The notes under the pieces were generated by a model. That model saw nothing but the letters and a program-made list of their open reading frames with translations, had not been told where the DNA came from and did not search any database. From Planctomycetales bacterium (GTDB lineage Bacteria > Planctomycetota > Planctomycetia > Pirellulales > S012-138), in contig WFOE01000042.1 of the NCBI GenBank assembly GCA_015488215.1, positions 1 through 47,237 of the forward strand: a stretch of 47,237 bases of DNA, in the 5' to 3' direction. This document shows positions 35,600 through 44,026 of this stretch, piece after piece (position 1 is the stretch's first letter; each line of letters begins with the position of its first letter). The position numbers were made by a program, and so were the translations under genes.

Positions 35600-35637
35600 G
35601 CACTCACCCGGCGGCAGAAGTTGCCGGCGGTGAGTGC
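35600..35637 (-). promoter_or_regulatory. Intercistronic inverted repeat between groES and groEL
   Basis: A 9-bp inverted repeat GCACTCACC (35600-35608) and GGTGAGTGC (35629-35637), separated by 20 bases, lies just after the groES stop. GCACTC/GAGTGC are also the inner halves of the CIRCE operator, but CIRCE has a 9-base spacer and normally lies before groES. An mRNA-processing or stability hairpin is therefore more likely than an HrcA site. Confidence 0.4.
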
Positions 35638-35644
35638 AGGGCCG

Positions 35645-35971
35645 CTAGTCTTCGATCACGGCCAGGATGTCGTCTTCCCGCATCAACAGGTATTCCTCGT
35701 CGCCCACTTTGAACGTCTCGCCGGCGTAGGAGGAGAACAGCACCCGGTCGCCGGGCTTGACCTGCATTTCGCTCCGGGTGCCGTCATCCAGCAAGCGGCC
35801 GTTGCCCACGCTGATGACCTTGCCCCGAGCGGGCTTTTCTTTGGCCGTGTCGGGGAGCACGATTCCGCCGGGGGTTTTTTCTTCCATCTCCTCGCGTTGG
35901 ACCACTACCCGGTCCCCCAGCGGCTGGAGCTTGATCTTGGCTTGTTTCTTGCTCTTGGTCGCAGTGGCCAT
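35645..35971 (-). CDS. groES: Co-chaperonin GroES (Hsp10)
   Basis: Heptameric lid of the GroEL cage. It has 108 aa, about ten longer than usual because of a basic N-terminal extension (ATATKSKKQAKIK). The family motif begins LQPLGDRVVVQREE; the mobile loop is EKTPGGIVLPD and the end is LLMREDDILAVIED. GGAGGAG precedes the ATG by 6 nt. The track ORF's longer N-terminus lies in the upstream non-coding region and is rejected. The gene forms the standard groES-groEL pair. Confidence 0.97.
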   Translation of the reverse strand: MATATKSKKQAKIKLQPLGDRVVVQREEMEEKTPGGIVLPDTAKEKPARGKVISVGNGRLLDDGTRSEMQVKPGDRVLFSSYAGETFKVGDEEYLLMREDDILAVIED

Positions 35972-36288
35972 CGAAACTCCTCCAACGGTGGGAATGTTCG
36001 TGGAACAAATCCTCCAAACGCCGTCCGCCAGTGTAAGAACACCCCGACCCTGCCACTTTGGCCAGCCAAGTGGGGTGCGGTGGTAAAGGAGTGCAAACCG
36101 CGTGCCGACCGAGGGTGGATGCCCTAACTGATTGCAGAAAATCATGTTATGGCAACGGCCTACTTCCCCGCTCCCCTCGCGTCAGAAGCTGCCAACTTGG
36201 CAGAACCGCATACGGCAAGCGTTTGCCCCGGGCTGTGTGCCCACGGCCGGTTCCGATTTCGCTGGCAGAAGGCCGGTCCGCCGAGTGC
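35972..36288 (-). other. groES leader/promoter region with two palindromes
   Basis: A 317-base gap between the LptC/OstA-like gene and groES. No convincing -35/-10 pair or CIRCE was found. Two inverted repeats stand out: TGCCAACTTGGCA at 36190-36202 (perfect, 13 bp) and CCACTTTGGCCAGCCAAGTGG at 36051-36071 (one-base bulge). Both use TTGGC/GCCAA and could be operators; function is inferred only. No intergenic hairpin-repeat module is present. Confidence 0.3.
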
Positions 36289-39200
36289 CTATCGCCGGTC
36301 CGGTCGCGGGGGTTGGGCCAGGTCCAGCGATTGGGCGTCTTCCACCCGGACCTGGTTCGTCCGCCGCCAGTAGAGAATCTTCCTCGCCGTGGCCGTCGAG
36401 GCTGGCCCGCCCGGGTAAGCCCAACGCTGCAACAAAGCGGGGCTGCGAGCGGTGCCTTCCAGCACCAGGCGTTCCTTCGCCTGACTGTAGGCGGCCCGGT
36501 GAGCCCGGGCGGTGAACAAGGCTCCTTCGATTACCGTGTTCTGGCTGGCTTGGATTTCCAAGGCCCAGCGGCCACCGGCCACCGGGAGTTGGGCCAGGGA
36601 TAGTTTTTCGCAGTGGATGGCAATGCCCCGAGGGCCGAGCCGTTCCGGCTGGTCGGCATCGAGCGTGGCTTCCCAGTGGGCCACCGGCCCGTACACCACT
36701 TCCACCTGGCCGGAAAAGAGCATTTCGCGGCGATGCAAGTTGCCGGTGAGTCCCTTGCGGAACGTGATGCCTAGATACCGCAGCGGCAAGTTCTGCTGCG
36801 GCTTGGAGCCGCCGCGGACCGGCCCGGCCAATTCCTTCACCTGGTCGGCCCGCATCACACGGCGCAGCCACCCGGGCCCTTGGGCCACCACCGCTCCACT
36901 GATTTGGTTGATGGACAAGTCGGCCGCGCTCATCTGTTCCCAGGAAACCAGTCCGCGGCCGTCGTACTGGCGGCTCTGGGCAAACACGCCTTGCGAGCAG
37001 ACAATCCGGGCCAATTGGGGCCGGTTCTGCCTGGCCGCCTGGTGGAACAGCAACGGGTCTTTCAGATGGACTTCCAGGGTTTCGGTTTGCAGGTGGTCGT
37101 CGCCCCGGCGGGCCACCACCGCGCGGTCGAAGACGGCCTTGCGACCGTCGAACTGCATCGAACCCATCCACTGCACCACCAGCGGCTGGCGGCTGCCGTC
37201 GACGGTCCCTCGCCAGGAACGATCCACCTGCACCCACATTTTGCCCGCCGAGTCGATCCACAACCGGTTGGTCTTCTGGTCCAGTTGAATCACCGGGCCT
37301 TGGAGGACCAGGGAGCGGCCTTCCAGATGGGCCGGATGGCCTTCCAGCCGCAGTTGTCCCTGCTGGGTGCTCAGGTTCCGGGCCTGGATGCGGTTTCCTT
37401 GGAGTACGAGCGGCTTTTCGGTGCCGGTCCCGGGGAGCACTTCGCGCAATTGGGCCTGTCCGGTCACAAGCAGATGTTCCGGCTGCGGATTGCCGGGGGA
37501 GTCGATCACCCAGAGTTGCACTTCCTGGCCGCGCAGCTCGTAGCGGCGCGAGGCCAGCGGGGCAGCAGCCACCCGGCCCCGCCCAGGCCGGCTGCGCGGC
37601 GCAGTTCCCCCGGGGGGATTCGCGGCGGCGACCCAGTGCCCCGGTGCGTTCCCCGCCGGTGCAATGGCCCCGGCCGGGACGACGCGCCTCGCCGGCGCAC
37701 CCGGCGGCGGCAAGTGCCCCGAGCCTGCCGGAGAACCCCGGCGGCGATCCGCTACCGGATAGGCCACCACGGGCCAGGAAGCTCGGGCGGACGTTGCTAC
37801 AGGCCAGGATGGTCTTTGAGCAGCCCCCGTCCATCCGCTTACCGGGAACTGGGAGGGCGGTACGCGAAGGCCGGTTCGGGCTCCCGCTGCGGGAGCCGTC
37901 ACGGGCCTGGCAGGCCGCCCTGGGGGAGCGATGCCCGGGGGTGGAAGAAACTCCACGGTCAGCTTTTCGGTTTCCACGTCCAGTTGGGGCGAAGCCACCC
38001 GCACGGCCCCCTGGGCTTCCAGGCGCCGGGGGCGGTAGCTTAACCGCTGCTGCCCTGGCTGTTTGGCCGGCACGGGCCGCTGGACCAGTCCGATGCGGAT
38101 TTGCTGAGCACGCAGTTGTCCCTGGCCCCAGGCGCGCAGCATCGCGTCGCGGACCAGTACCACCTGATAGGTACCGTTGGGGCCGGGAATCCCCTGCATC
38201 TGGGCGGCCCAGGCGGCTTCGAGCACCTGGGGATTCGAGTTCGGTGCCGGACCGGCGTTTTGGGTTCCGCGAGGAGCGTTTTTCTGCTGAAGCAACCAGC
38301 GGATATCGCCCCGGCCGGTGGCCTGGAAACGCCCGGGAGCGTTTCCAGTTCCCGGTTCGTAAACCAGCTTGCGTGCCCGGAGCCGATTGCGCCCCTGCTG
38401 CAACAGTCCTTGGCGCAGGTCTTCCAGCTCCACGCGCCCCGTGGGCACATGGTAAGCCAGACGGTGCCCCCGAGCCAGCAACCCTGAACGCGGTGCCTGA
38501 AGCAAGGCCGGATGACCGGTGGCTTCGAGCAGTTCGATTTTCCACCGCCCGCGGAGCGGATCGGCCGGTTTGTTTCGTCCGCGGCGAACCTGGCCCTCGG
38601 CGGCGTTTTTCTTCCCTCGGGGCTTCGCCTTCCCCTTTTTTCCCGCGGTGGTAGACACCCGGGGTAGCACGGCAAACTTGAGCCGCAGCCGGTCGGCCGT
38701 GAGCCGATCCGGGGCCGAGTCCTTCCAGCGGCGGGTTACTTCCACCTCGCGCTGGAACGTGGCTTCGTGCCGCAGAAAGTCAATCCGCATCGGGCCGGTA
38801 CAGTTGATATCCAGCGGCTGCGGTCCTCGGGCCACCAGGCTAAGCGACGGCGTTCCGGCCGCCGGCGGTTTGCTCGGCTGCCTGGCGCTTCGGCCGGCGG
38901 GCGTTCCGGCGGTGGTGCGTTTCGTCGGGGGGGTGCTTTCGGCCTGGGGGGCTTTTTTCTCCTGGAGTACCAGATGGAGCGAGACGTCGTTTTTCAGCTC
39001 CAGGGATTCCACCAGCAGTTGGGTGCCGCGTCCCCGGCGGCGGTTCTGCACCAACTGCACGAACAGTTCCCTGCCGGAGCCGTAGTTGGCTCCCCAGCGG
39101 AACTGGACCGGATGCGGCGTATAGACCGAATCGCGGCTTAGCTTCACGTCGTAGGTGGAAAGCCACAGGTCGTCCTCGGGACCGGGGGAACGGCCTTGGC

Positions 39201-39747
39201 TGCGGATAGTGATCTTGCCCAGCAGGGTGCCCCCACCCAACTCGCCCACCTGGCCGCGGCGCAGATCGAAGCCGCGATCAAACTGCAAAATGGCCCCCTC
39301 GGGAGCTTGCAGAATGATGGCCTGGCGCTCTCGCAGCTCGGGATCGGCCACCTGCTCGCGCGGCAGCAGCACCAGCGAACAGGGCCAGATTTTCACGCGG
39401 CCCCCTTGCAGCACCTTGTACTTCTGAAACAGCAGAATCCCCTGATCCGTACGCAGCACTTTGGGCGTGCGCAGCTCCCAGGCGTCCGGCTGATCGCCGA
39501 ACCAGCGAAGCATACTCTCGCTGGGCTTGGTGCCGCGGGCGGCTTGCGGCTGGTCCTGCTGAGCTACCGCCTCGGGGGCCTGTTCCGGGGCAAGCCACCA
39601 GCCCACGCTGACCCGATAGAGCAGAAACGCCACCAGCACGCACAACCAGCCCAACAAGGCGCGGAGCACCGCCCCTTGCACCGTGCCGGCGGCGGCCAAG
39701 TCGGCCAGCGTGTTCAGCAGGCTTCCGTGCCGGGTTGCTGAGTTCAT
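36289..39747 (-). CDS. Giant LptC/OstA (LptA)-like lipopolysaccharide-transport protein
   Basis: A 1152-aa protein beginning with one membrane anchor (ALLGWLCVLVAFLLYRV, about 30-46), followed by a large beta-rich periplasmic part. The repeated short strands (ILLFQKYKVLQGG; RIQARNLSTQQGQLRLEGH; RSLVLQGPVIQLDQKTNRL) and the terminal segment RVEDAQSLDLAQ fit the OstA/LptA beta-jellyroll family, which carries LPS across the periplasm. LptA is about 185 aa and LptC about 190 aa, so this is several times larger, and it includes Pro/Arg/Ala-rich low-complexity stretches (about residues 340-420 and 640-740). It starts 53 nt after kdsC. The position after kdsD-kdsC supports the LPS role; domain boundaries are uncertain. 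Confidence 0.78.
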   Translation of the reverse strand: MNSATRHGSLLNTLADLAAAGTVQGAVLRALLGWLCVLVAFLLYRVSVGWWLAPEQAPEAVAQQDQPQAARGTKPSESMLRWFGDQPDAWELRTPKVLRTDQGILLFQKYKVLQGGRVKIWPCSLVLLPREQVADPELRERQAIILQAPEGAILQFDRGFDLRRGQVGELGGGTLLGKITIRSQGRSPGPEDDLWLSTYDVKLSRDSVYTPHPVQFRWGANYGSGRELFVQLVQNRRRGRGTQLLVESLELKNDVSLHLVLQEKKAPQAESTPPTKRTTAGTPAGRSARQPSKPPAAGTPSLSLVARGPQPLDINCTGPMRIDFLRHEATFQREVEVTRRWKDSAPDRLTADRLRLKFAVLPRVSTTAGKKGKAKPRGKKNAAEGQVRRGRNKPADPLRGRWKIELLEATGHPALLQAPRSGLLARGHRLAYHVPTGRVELEDLRQGLLQQGRNRLRARKLVYEPGTGNAPGRFQATGRGDIRWLLQQKNAPRGTQNAGPAPNSNPQVLEAAWAAQMQGIPGPNGTYQVVLVRDAMLRAWGQGQLRAQQIRIGLVQRPVPAKQPGQQRLSYRPRRLEAQGAVRVASPQLDVETEKLTVEFLPPPGIAPPGRPARPVTAPAAGARTGLRVPPSQFPVSGWTGAAQRPSWPVATSARASWPVVAYPVADRRRGSPAGSGHLPPPGAPARRVVPAGAIAPAGNAPGHWVAAANPPGGTAPRSRPGRGRVAAAPLASRRYELRGQEVQLWVIDSPGNPQPEHLLVTGQAQLREVLPGTGTEKPLVLQGNRIQARNLSTQQGQLRLEGHPAHLEGRSLVLQGPVIQLDQKTNRLWIDSAGKMWVQVDRSWRGTVDGSRQPLVVQWMGSMQFDGRKAVFDRAVVARRGDDHLQTETLEVHLKDPLLFHQAARQNRPQLARIVCSQGVFAQSRQYDGRGLVSWEQMSAADLSINQISGAVVAQGPGWLRRVMRADQVKELAGPVRGGSKPQQNLPLRYLGITFRKGLTGNLHRREMLFSGQVEVVYGPVAHWEATLDADQPERLGPRGIAIHCEKLSLAQLPVAGGRWALEIQASQNTVIEGALFTARAHRAAYSQAKERLVLEGTARSPALLQRWAYPGGPASTATARKILYWRRTNQVRVEDAQSLDLAQPPRPDRR

Positions 39748-39799
39748 GACGGTTCGTCGAGGATGGTTTGTCCGGGCAGCGTCCGTGGCCCGGTTCCAC

Positions 39800-40330
39800 T
39801 TACACCGCACCGCTTTCGTAACGGCGGACGATTTGTTCCCAACGCCCTTGGGCCTTGAGAATCACTTCCACGGTTTCCCGCACCGCACCGCGGCCTCCGG
39901 GAGCTTGCGTAACCAGGTGGGCTGCTTGTCGTAGCTCGGGTGCGGCGTCGGCCACGGCCACGCCCAGGCCCACATAACGCAGCACGGGCAGATCGGGCAA
40001 GTCGTCGCCGATGTAGCACACCTTGTCCGGTTCCAGGTTTTGTTGTTCCAGCACTTCCCGCACCACGGCCAGCTTGTCTTCGCTCCCCTGGCGCAACAGC
40101 GTGATGCCCAATTCGGCCGCGCGGAGCTTTACCGCTTGGGAGCTCCGGGCCGTAACCAACCCGAAGCGGTGTCCGGCCCGTTGCCACAGCCGCACGGCCA
40201 GGCCGTCGCGAATCGAAAACCCTTTCAGTTCCACGCCCTGGGCGTCCAGCCACAGGGTGCCGTCGGTCAACACGCCATCGACATCCGATAGGATCAACTC
40301 AATCGCTTCGCAGCGTTGTTGCAGCTTCAT
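39800..40330 (-). CDS. kdsC: 3-deoxy-D-manno-octulosonate 8-phosphate phosphatase
   Basis: HAD-superfamily phosphatase that releases Kdo from Kdo-8-phosphate for the LPS core. It has 176 aa, as expected. The HAD motif DVDGVLTDG starts at D16, motif II lies in GLVTARSS, the conserved Lys is in EDKLAVV and the acidic motif is GDDLPDLPVL. It is 20 nt downstream of kdsD, with GGAAAG 8 nt before its ATG. The pairing argues against a generic HAD function. Confidence 0.93.
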   Translation of the reverse strand: MKLQQRCEAIELILSDVDGVLTDGTLWLDAQGVELKGFSIRDGLAVRLWQRAGHRFGLVTARSSQAVKLRAAELGITLLRQGSEDKLAVVREVLEQQNLEPDKVCYIGDDLPDLPVLRYVGLGVAVADAAPELRQAAHLVTQAPGGRGAVRETVEVILKAQGRWEQIVRRYESGAV

Positions 40331-40350
40331 GGCGCGGTCTTTCCGGAGGG

Positions 40351-41370
40351 TCAGGCGCTTCGGGCCCGCGGCAGGCTCGGGCTCCGTTGCAACAGCTCCG
40401 GAAACAATCCTACCACATCGGTAATGTCGAGCATCCCCACGGGACGGCCCTGGGGATCGACCACCGGCAGTTCGCTGATTTTCCGCCGGGCCAGCAGCTC
40501 GACCGCTTCGACCATTGGGGTATCCACCTGCACGAACACGGGGGAACGGGTCATCACGCCGCGGATTGGCTGATCCAACGCCTGGTCCTGCTTTCGTTCC
40601 AGCAGCCGGGCCAGGTCGCTGTCGGTAAACAGGCCGCTGAGCCGCCCTTGCTCGTCCACCAGGATGATGGCCCCGCTGCGGCGGCCCGGACGGCAGAGTG
40701 AAACATACACCTGCCGCACGGTCCAGTCCTGGGGAGCGACGCGGCACTGGTCGCGCGGCCGCATGTGCTGTTGCACCCGGGAAAGTTTCAGTCCCAGGCT
40801 GCCGGCCGGATGGAGCGTGGCAAAGTCGGCGGCTTGGAATCCCTTGCATCGGGCCACGGTCATGGCCACCGCGTCGCCCACGGCCAGCATGGCCAAGGTG
40901 CTAGTGGTGGGAGCCAACCGCAACGGGCAGGCTTCTTCCAGCGGTCCCAGTTCCAGCACCACTTGGGCTGCTTGAGCCAGTGGGTTGTTGCGCCCTCCGG
41001 TGGTGGCCAGCAACGGCGTTTGCCAGCGGGCGAACACCGGCAGCAGCCGCACCAGCTCTTCGGTCTTGCCGCTGAAGGAAAAGGCCCACACCAGATCGCG
41101 CCGGCCCACGCGGCCCAAGTCCCCGTGAACCGCTTCGGCCGGATGCAAGAAGTGGCTGGGCGTGCCGGTGGAAGCCAACGTGGCGGCGACCTTCTGGGCA
41201 ATCAGTCCCGCTTTGCCCATCCCGGTGGTGATGACCGCCCCGGAACACTCGCAAATCATCTGCACGGCCGCTGGGTAGGCGCCGTCGACTCGGGAGGCAA
41301 GTCCCGCCAGATAGTCCCGATAGGTGGCAAGCACCCGCTTGATGAACTCGATCTGTTCCCAGGGGTTCAT
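40351..41370 (-). CDS. kdsD: Arabinose-5-phosphate isomerase (KpsF/GutQ family)
   Basis: Interconverts ribulose-5-phosphate and arabinose-5-phosphate, the first committed step of Kdo synthesis. It has 339 aa. The N-terminal SIS sugar-isomerase domain carries GMGKAGLIAQKVAATLASTG, SFSGKTEEL and the family signature ATLHPAGSLGLKL, followed by two CBS domains (about 200-330; IILVDEQGRLSGLFTDSDLARLL). The ATG at 41370 begins the SIS domain; the longer ORF is a shadow. It heads kdsD-kdsC-lptC/A-like. Upstream bases 41371-41516 contain nothing clearly regulatory. Confidence 0.94.
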   Translation of the reverse strand: MNPWEQIEFIKRVLATYRDYLAGLASRVDGAYPAAVQMICECSGAVITTGMGKAGLIAQKVAATLASTGTPSHFLHPAEAVHGDLGRVGRRDLVWAFSFSGKTEELVRLLPVFARWQTPLLATTGGRNNPLAQAAQVVLELGPLEEACPLRLAPTTSTLAMLAVGDAVAMTVARCKGFQAADFATLHPAGSLGLKLSRVQQHMRPRDQCRVAPQDWTVRQVYVSLCRPGRRSGAIILVDEQGRLSGLFTDSDLARLLERKQDQALDQPIRGVMTRSPVFVQVDTPMVEAVELLARRKISELPVVDPQGRPVGMLDITDVVGLFPELLQRSPSLPRARSA

Positions 41371-41516
41371 GGTGGCGTGTTTTTCCGGTGTGCGGTTCGG
41401 GTGGGCAAGCTGCGAGCTTGTAAGCTGCGATTGCTCGTTGTGGCAAACCTCCGGCGGTGGCAAACCAAGACACGGATGCAAAAGCACCGGCACAAGTCGT
41501 CCGCTCGACGCCTTCG

Positions 41517-42755
41517 CTATCGCCGGCGCGGAGCTCGCCAGCCCTGACTGGTGCGGGCCGTGCGTTTGTTTGGGACTCGGGCCGAACCGGTCGGTGCCGC
41601 TTGTTGCCCGGGGGCTGCTTCCGCCGAGGCTTGCCGCCCGGGATAAGCCGCCCGGGTGGAAGGCAGAAACCGCATCGGCTGTGGGTCGGCGCCGGCTTTG
41701 GCCTGTTCTGCGGCGCGGCGCGGAGCACGCCAGCGGCCAGCCAAGGCCGTGCCGGAAGAGGTCTTCCCGGACGCGGAAGCCCGTGAAACCGAACTGCCGA
41801 GCTTCCCCCCAGCGGCCGCTACCGGCACCAGCGGTCCGGCGGTTACCACGCGGGCAGGCTCCGAGCCGGCGGGAGTCGCCGGAGGGTCGGCGCTTTGGGC
41901 GCGGTAGATCAGGTTGGGCCGAGGCCGGGGCAGCCTGGTCGTTCCGGCTGCGGGGGCTCGGTTCCCACGAGGTGTTTGGGCCTGGGCCAGCAGCGCCGGC
42001 TGCTCTGCGGGGCCGGAAGGCAGTGCCGGCGAGCCGCGCCGCACCCAATCCAGCCACGCCTGCTGCAACGCACCCAGGCTGGGGTAACCGTAAAACTGCC
42101 GCGTTACCAACGGCCAGTTCTCATTCTGCAAACCGGCTTCCAGGTATTGGATGAACTTCCGCTTGCCGCCCTGCTGGATGAGGAACGTACAGAGCGAGTG
42201 ACCTTGGGCGTAAAGCGGGAGCACGTCGCGAGGGTACTCCTTCATTAAAAACATCCGCGAGAAGGCAATCCCGCGGCCGGTGCGCAGAAACTGGATTAGC
42301 ATCCGCTGTTGCTTGGCCCGTTCCGAAGGGTGCTCGACGGTGGAACAGGCCCCCTCGTCGGCCCAGCGCGGAAGCGGCTGGCGAAAATGGCTGGCAAAGA
42401 TGGTGTGCGTCACCTCGTGCGGCAGCACCGAATCCAGAATCCGCTCTCGCGAACCCTGGATGGTCATCCGCCAGCCAAACACCTCGCCCCGGTCGAAGTA
42501 AAAGCTGGTGGCTCCGCCGGCTCCCAGGTGCGGGCCGACCTTCACGTAGATGGGACAGGGGCGATACCACCGCGGCAACGTATAGCCGAGCCACTCCTGG
42601 GCCAACTGGCGGCGGTACTGTTCGGCGGCTTGGGCCACCTCGCGAGCCAACTGCGGCGTGGGTGCGGTTACCACAAAGTTGGGCGTCCGGTACGTGGCTC
42701 CCAGGGCCAGAAGCGAACCCAACAGAATCCAACCGCGGACGACTCGGGCATCCAT
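41517..42755 (-). CDS. Exported zinc-metallopeptidase-like protein
   Basis: A 412-aa protein with an N-terminal signal or anchor (VVRGWILLGSLLALGA). The catalytic part resembles peptidase MA-like gluzincins: the zinc motif HEVTH lies at 113-117 (LPHEVTHTIFASHF) and the third ligand is probably E134 in WADEGACSTVE. About 190 C-terminal residues are Pro/Ala/Arg-rich and appear disordered (PRRAAEQAKAGADP). AGGAG stands 8 nt upstream of the ATG at 42755. The family is common in planctomycetes with an unknown substrate, and activity is not established. Confidence 0.75.
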   Translation of the reverse strand: MDARVVRGWILLGSLLALGATYRTPNFVVTAPTPQLAREVAQAAEQYRRQLAQEWLGYTLPRWYRPCPIYVKVGPHLGAGGATSFYFDRGEVFGWRMTIQGSRERILDSVLPHEVTHTIFASHFRQPLPRWADEGACSTVEHPSERAKQQRMLIQFLRTGRGIAFSRMFLMKEYPRDVLPLYAQGHSLCTFLIQQGGKRKFIQYLEAGLQNENWPLVTRQFYGYPSLGALQQAWLDWVRRGSPALPSGPAEQPALLAQAQTPRGNRAPAAGTTRLPRPRPNLIYRAQSADPPATPAGSEPARVVTAGPLVPVAAAGGKLGSSVSRASASGKTSSGTALAGRWRAPRRAAEQAKAGADPQPMRFLPSTRAAYPGRQASAEAAPGQQAAPTGSARVPNKRTARTSQGWRAPRRR

Positions 42756-43108
42756 GCCGCAGTCTCCTGAGGGGAGGGAGAGCCGGAGATGCAATTTCCG
42801 CTCCGGCCACACCAGGCCATCCAAGGGCTTGTTCCGACCGGCGTCCGCCGGTGGCAGCCGGGTGTGGCAAAGATACTGGGGCGGCCAATGCCGGACCAGT
42901 CCGGTTTCCTTCGTGCTGCCAGTGCTGCCAGTGGGGGACCTGTGCTGCCAGTGCGGGAGAGACGCGGTATGTCTTACGCACGGAGAGGAAGCAGAAGTGG
43001 CTTGAGCAAAGGGCATCCCTTGTCCCCTCCGGGGGCTTGTCCCATAATCGGCTCACCCCGGTGTTACTTGGGCTTCCGGGGAGCAACTCGCACGCGAAGG
43101 ACGGTTTC
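42756..43108. other. Divergent intergenic region with TGCTGCCAG microrepeats
   Basis: A 353-base gap between the divergent peptidase-like and PfkB genes, which should contain promoters for both. Three GTGCTGCCA units occur near 42912-42950, two in direct tandem, with a related GCCAGCAGTGCCAG near 46094. No hairpin-repeat block is present, no promoter or operator pair was recognised, and long frames here are shadows. Confidence 0.4.
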
Positions 43109-44011
43109 ATGCCGCTTCTGGTGGTCGGCTCGGTGGCGTTTGATACGGTGGAAACCCCCACCGAAACCCGGGAAAACGTCCTGGGCGGCTCGGCTGTGTT
43201 CTTTTCCTATGCGGCCAGCTACTTTTCCTCGGTGCGGCTGGTCGGGCCGGTGGGCGAAGACTGGCCCGAGGAACACACCCGACTGCTGCAACAGCAGGGG
43301 ATCGACACCACCGGGTTGCAGGTCGTTCCCGGTGGCAAGACGTTCCGCTGGCGGGGCAAGTACCTGCCGAACATGAACGACCGGGAAACGCTGGAAGTGC
43401 ATCTGAACGTACTAAGCCACTATCGGCCCGAACTGCCCGAGCCGGCCCGGCGAGCCAAGTACGTGTTCCTGGCCAACGGTTCGCCCGAGACCCAGCTCCA
43501 GGTGCTGGAGCAGGTGCCCGGGGCCCGACTGGTGGTGGCCGACACGATGGACCTGTGGATTCGCGAGACGCACGACGAGTTGCTTGAACTGCTGCGGCGG
43601 ATCGACGGACTGGTGCTCAACGACGCCGAGGCGAAACTGCTGATGGACGACGAAAACCTGGTCCGCGCAGGCCAGGGCGTGCTGGAGCTGGGGCCGCGGT
43701 TCGTCATCATCAAAAAGGGCGAACACGGGGCCATGTTCTTCAGCCGGCACGAAACCTATGTGCTGCCGGCCTATCCCACCCCGCGGGTGGTGGACCCCAC
43801 CGGAGCCGGGGACAGTTTTGCCGGGGGGATGATGGGCTATCTGGCTTCCGAAGACAAGCTGGACCCGGCTACGCTCAAACGGGCGATGGCTTACGGCATC
43901 GTCGTAGCCAGTTTTACTGTGGAGGATTTCAGTCTGGATCGGATGCGGGCCATCGGGCGGCACGACGTCGATGACCGCATGGCCCATTACCAGCAGATGC
44001 TCAGCTTCTAG
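43109..44011 (+). CDS. PfkB-family carbohydrate kinase
   Basis: Ribokinase-fold sugar or nucleoside kinase of 300 aa. It has the N-terminal glycine pair in ENVLGGSAVFFSYAAS, and the C-terminal signature VDPTGAGDSFAGG at 228-240 with catalytic Asp near 235. The substrate is not deducible; such proteins include ribokinase, adenosine kinase and fructokinase. GAAGGA precedes the ATG by about 7 nt. thpR follows after only 15 bases, so the two genes are probably cotranscribed. Confidence 0.9.
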   Translation: MPLLVVGSVAFDTVETPTETRENVLGGSAVFFSYAASYFSSVRLVGPVGEDWPEEHTRLLQQQGIDTTGLQVVPGGKTFRWRGKYLPNMNDRETLEVHLNVLSHYRPELPEPARRAKYVFLANGSPETQLQVLEQVPGARLVVADTMDLWIRETHDELLELLRRIDGLVLNDAEAKLLMDDENLVRAGQGVLELGPRFVIIKKGEHGAMFFSRHETYVLPAYPTPRVVDPTGAGDSFAGGMMGYLASEDKLDPATLKRAMAYGIVVASFTVEDFSLDRMRAIGRHDVDDRMAHYQQMLSF

Positions 44012-44026
44012 AAAACTTTCCCCGCC

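Noticed and set aside
36182-38545. 787-aa ORF in another - frame
   Set aside because: It overlaps the OstA-like gene; its composition is Arg/Gly/Pro-rich without any domain signal, typical of a shifted frame.
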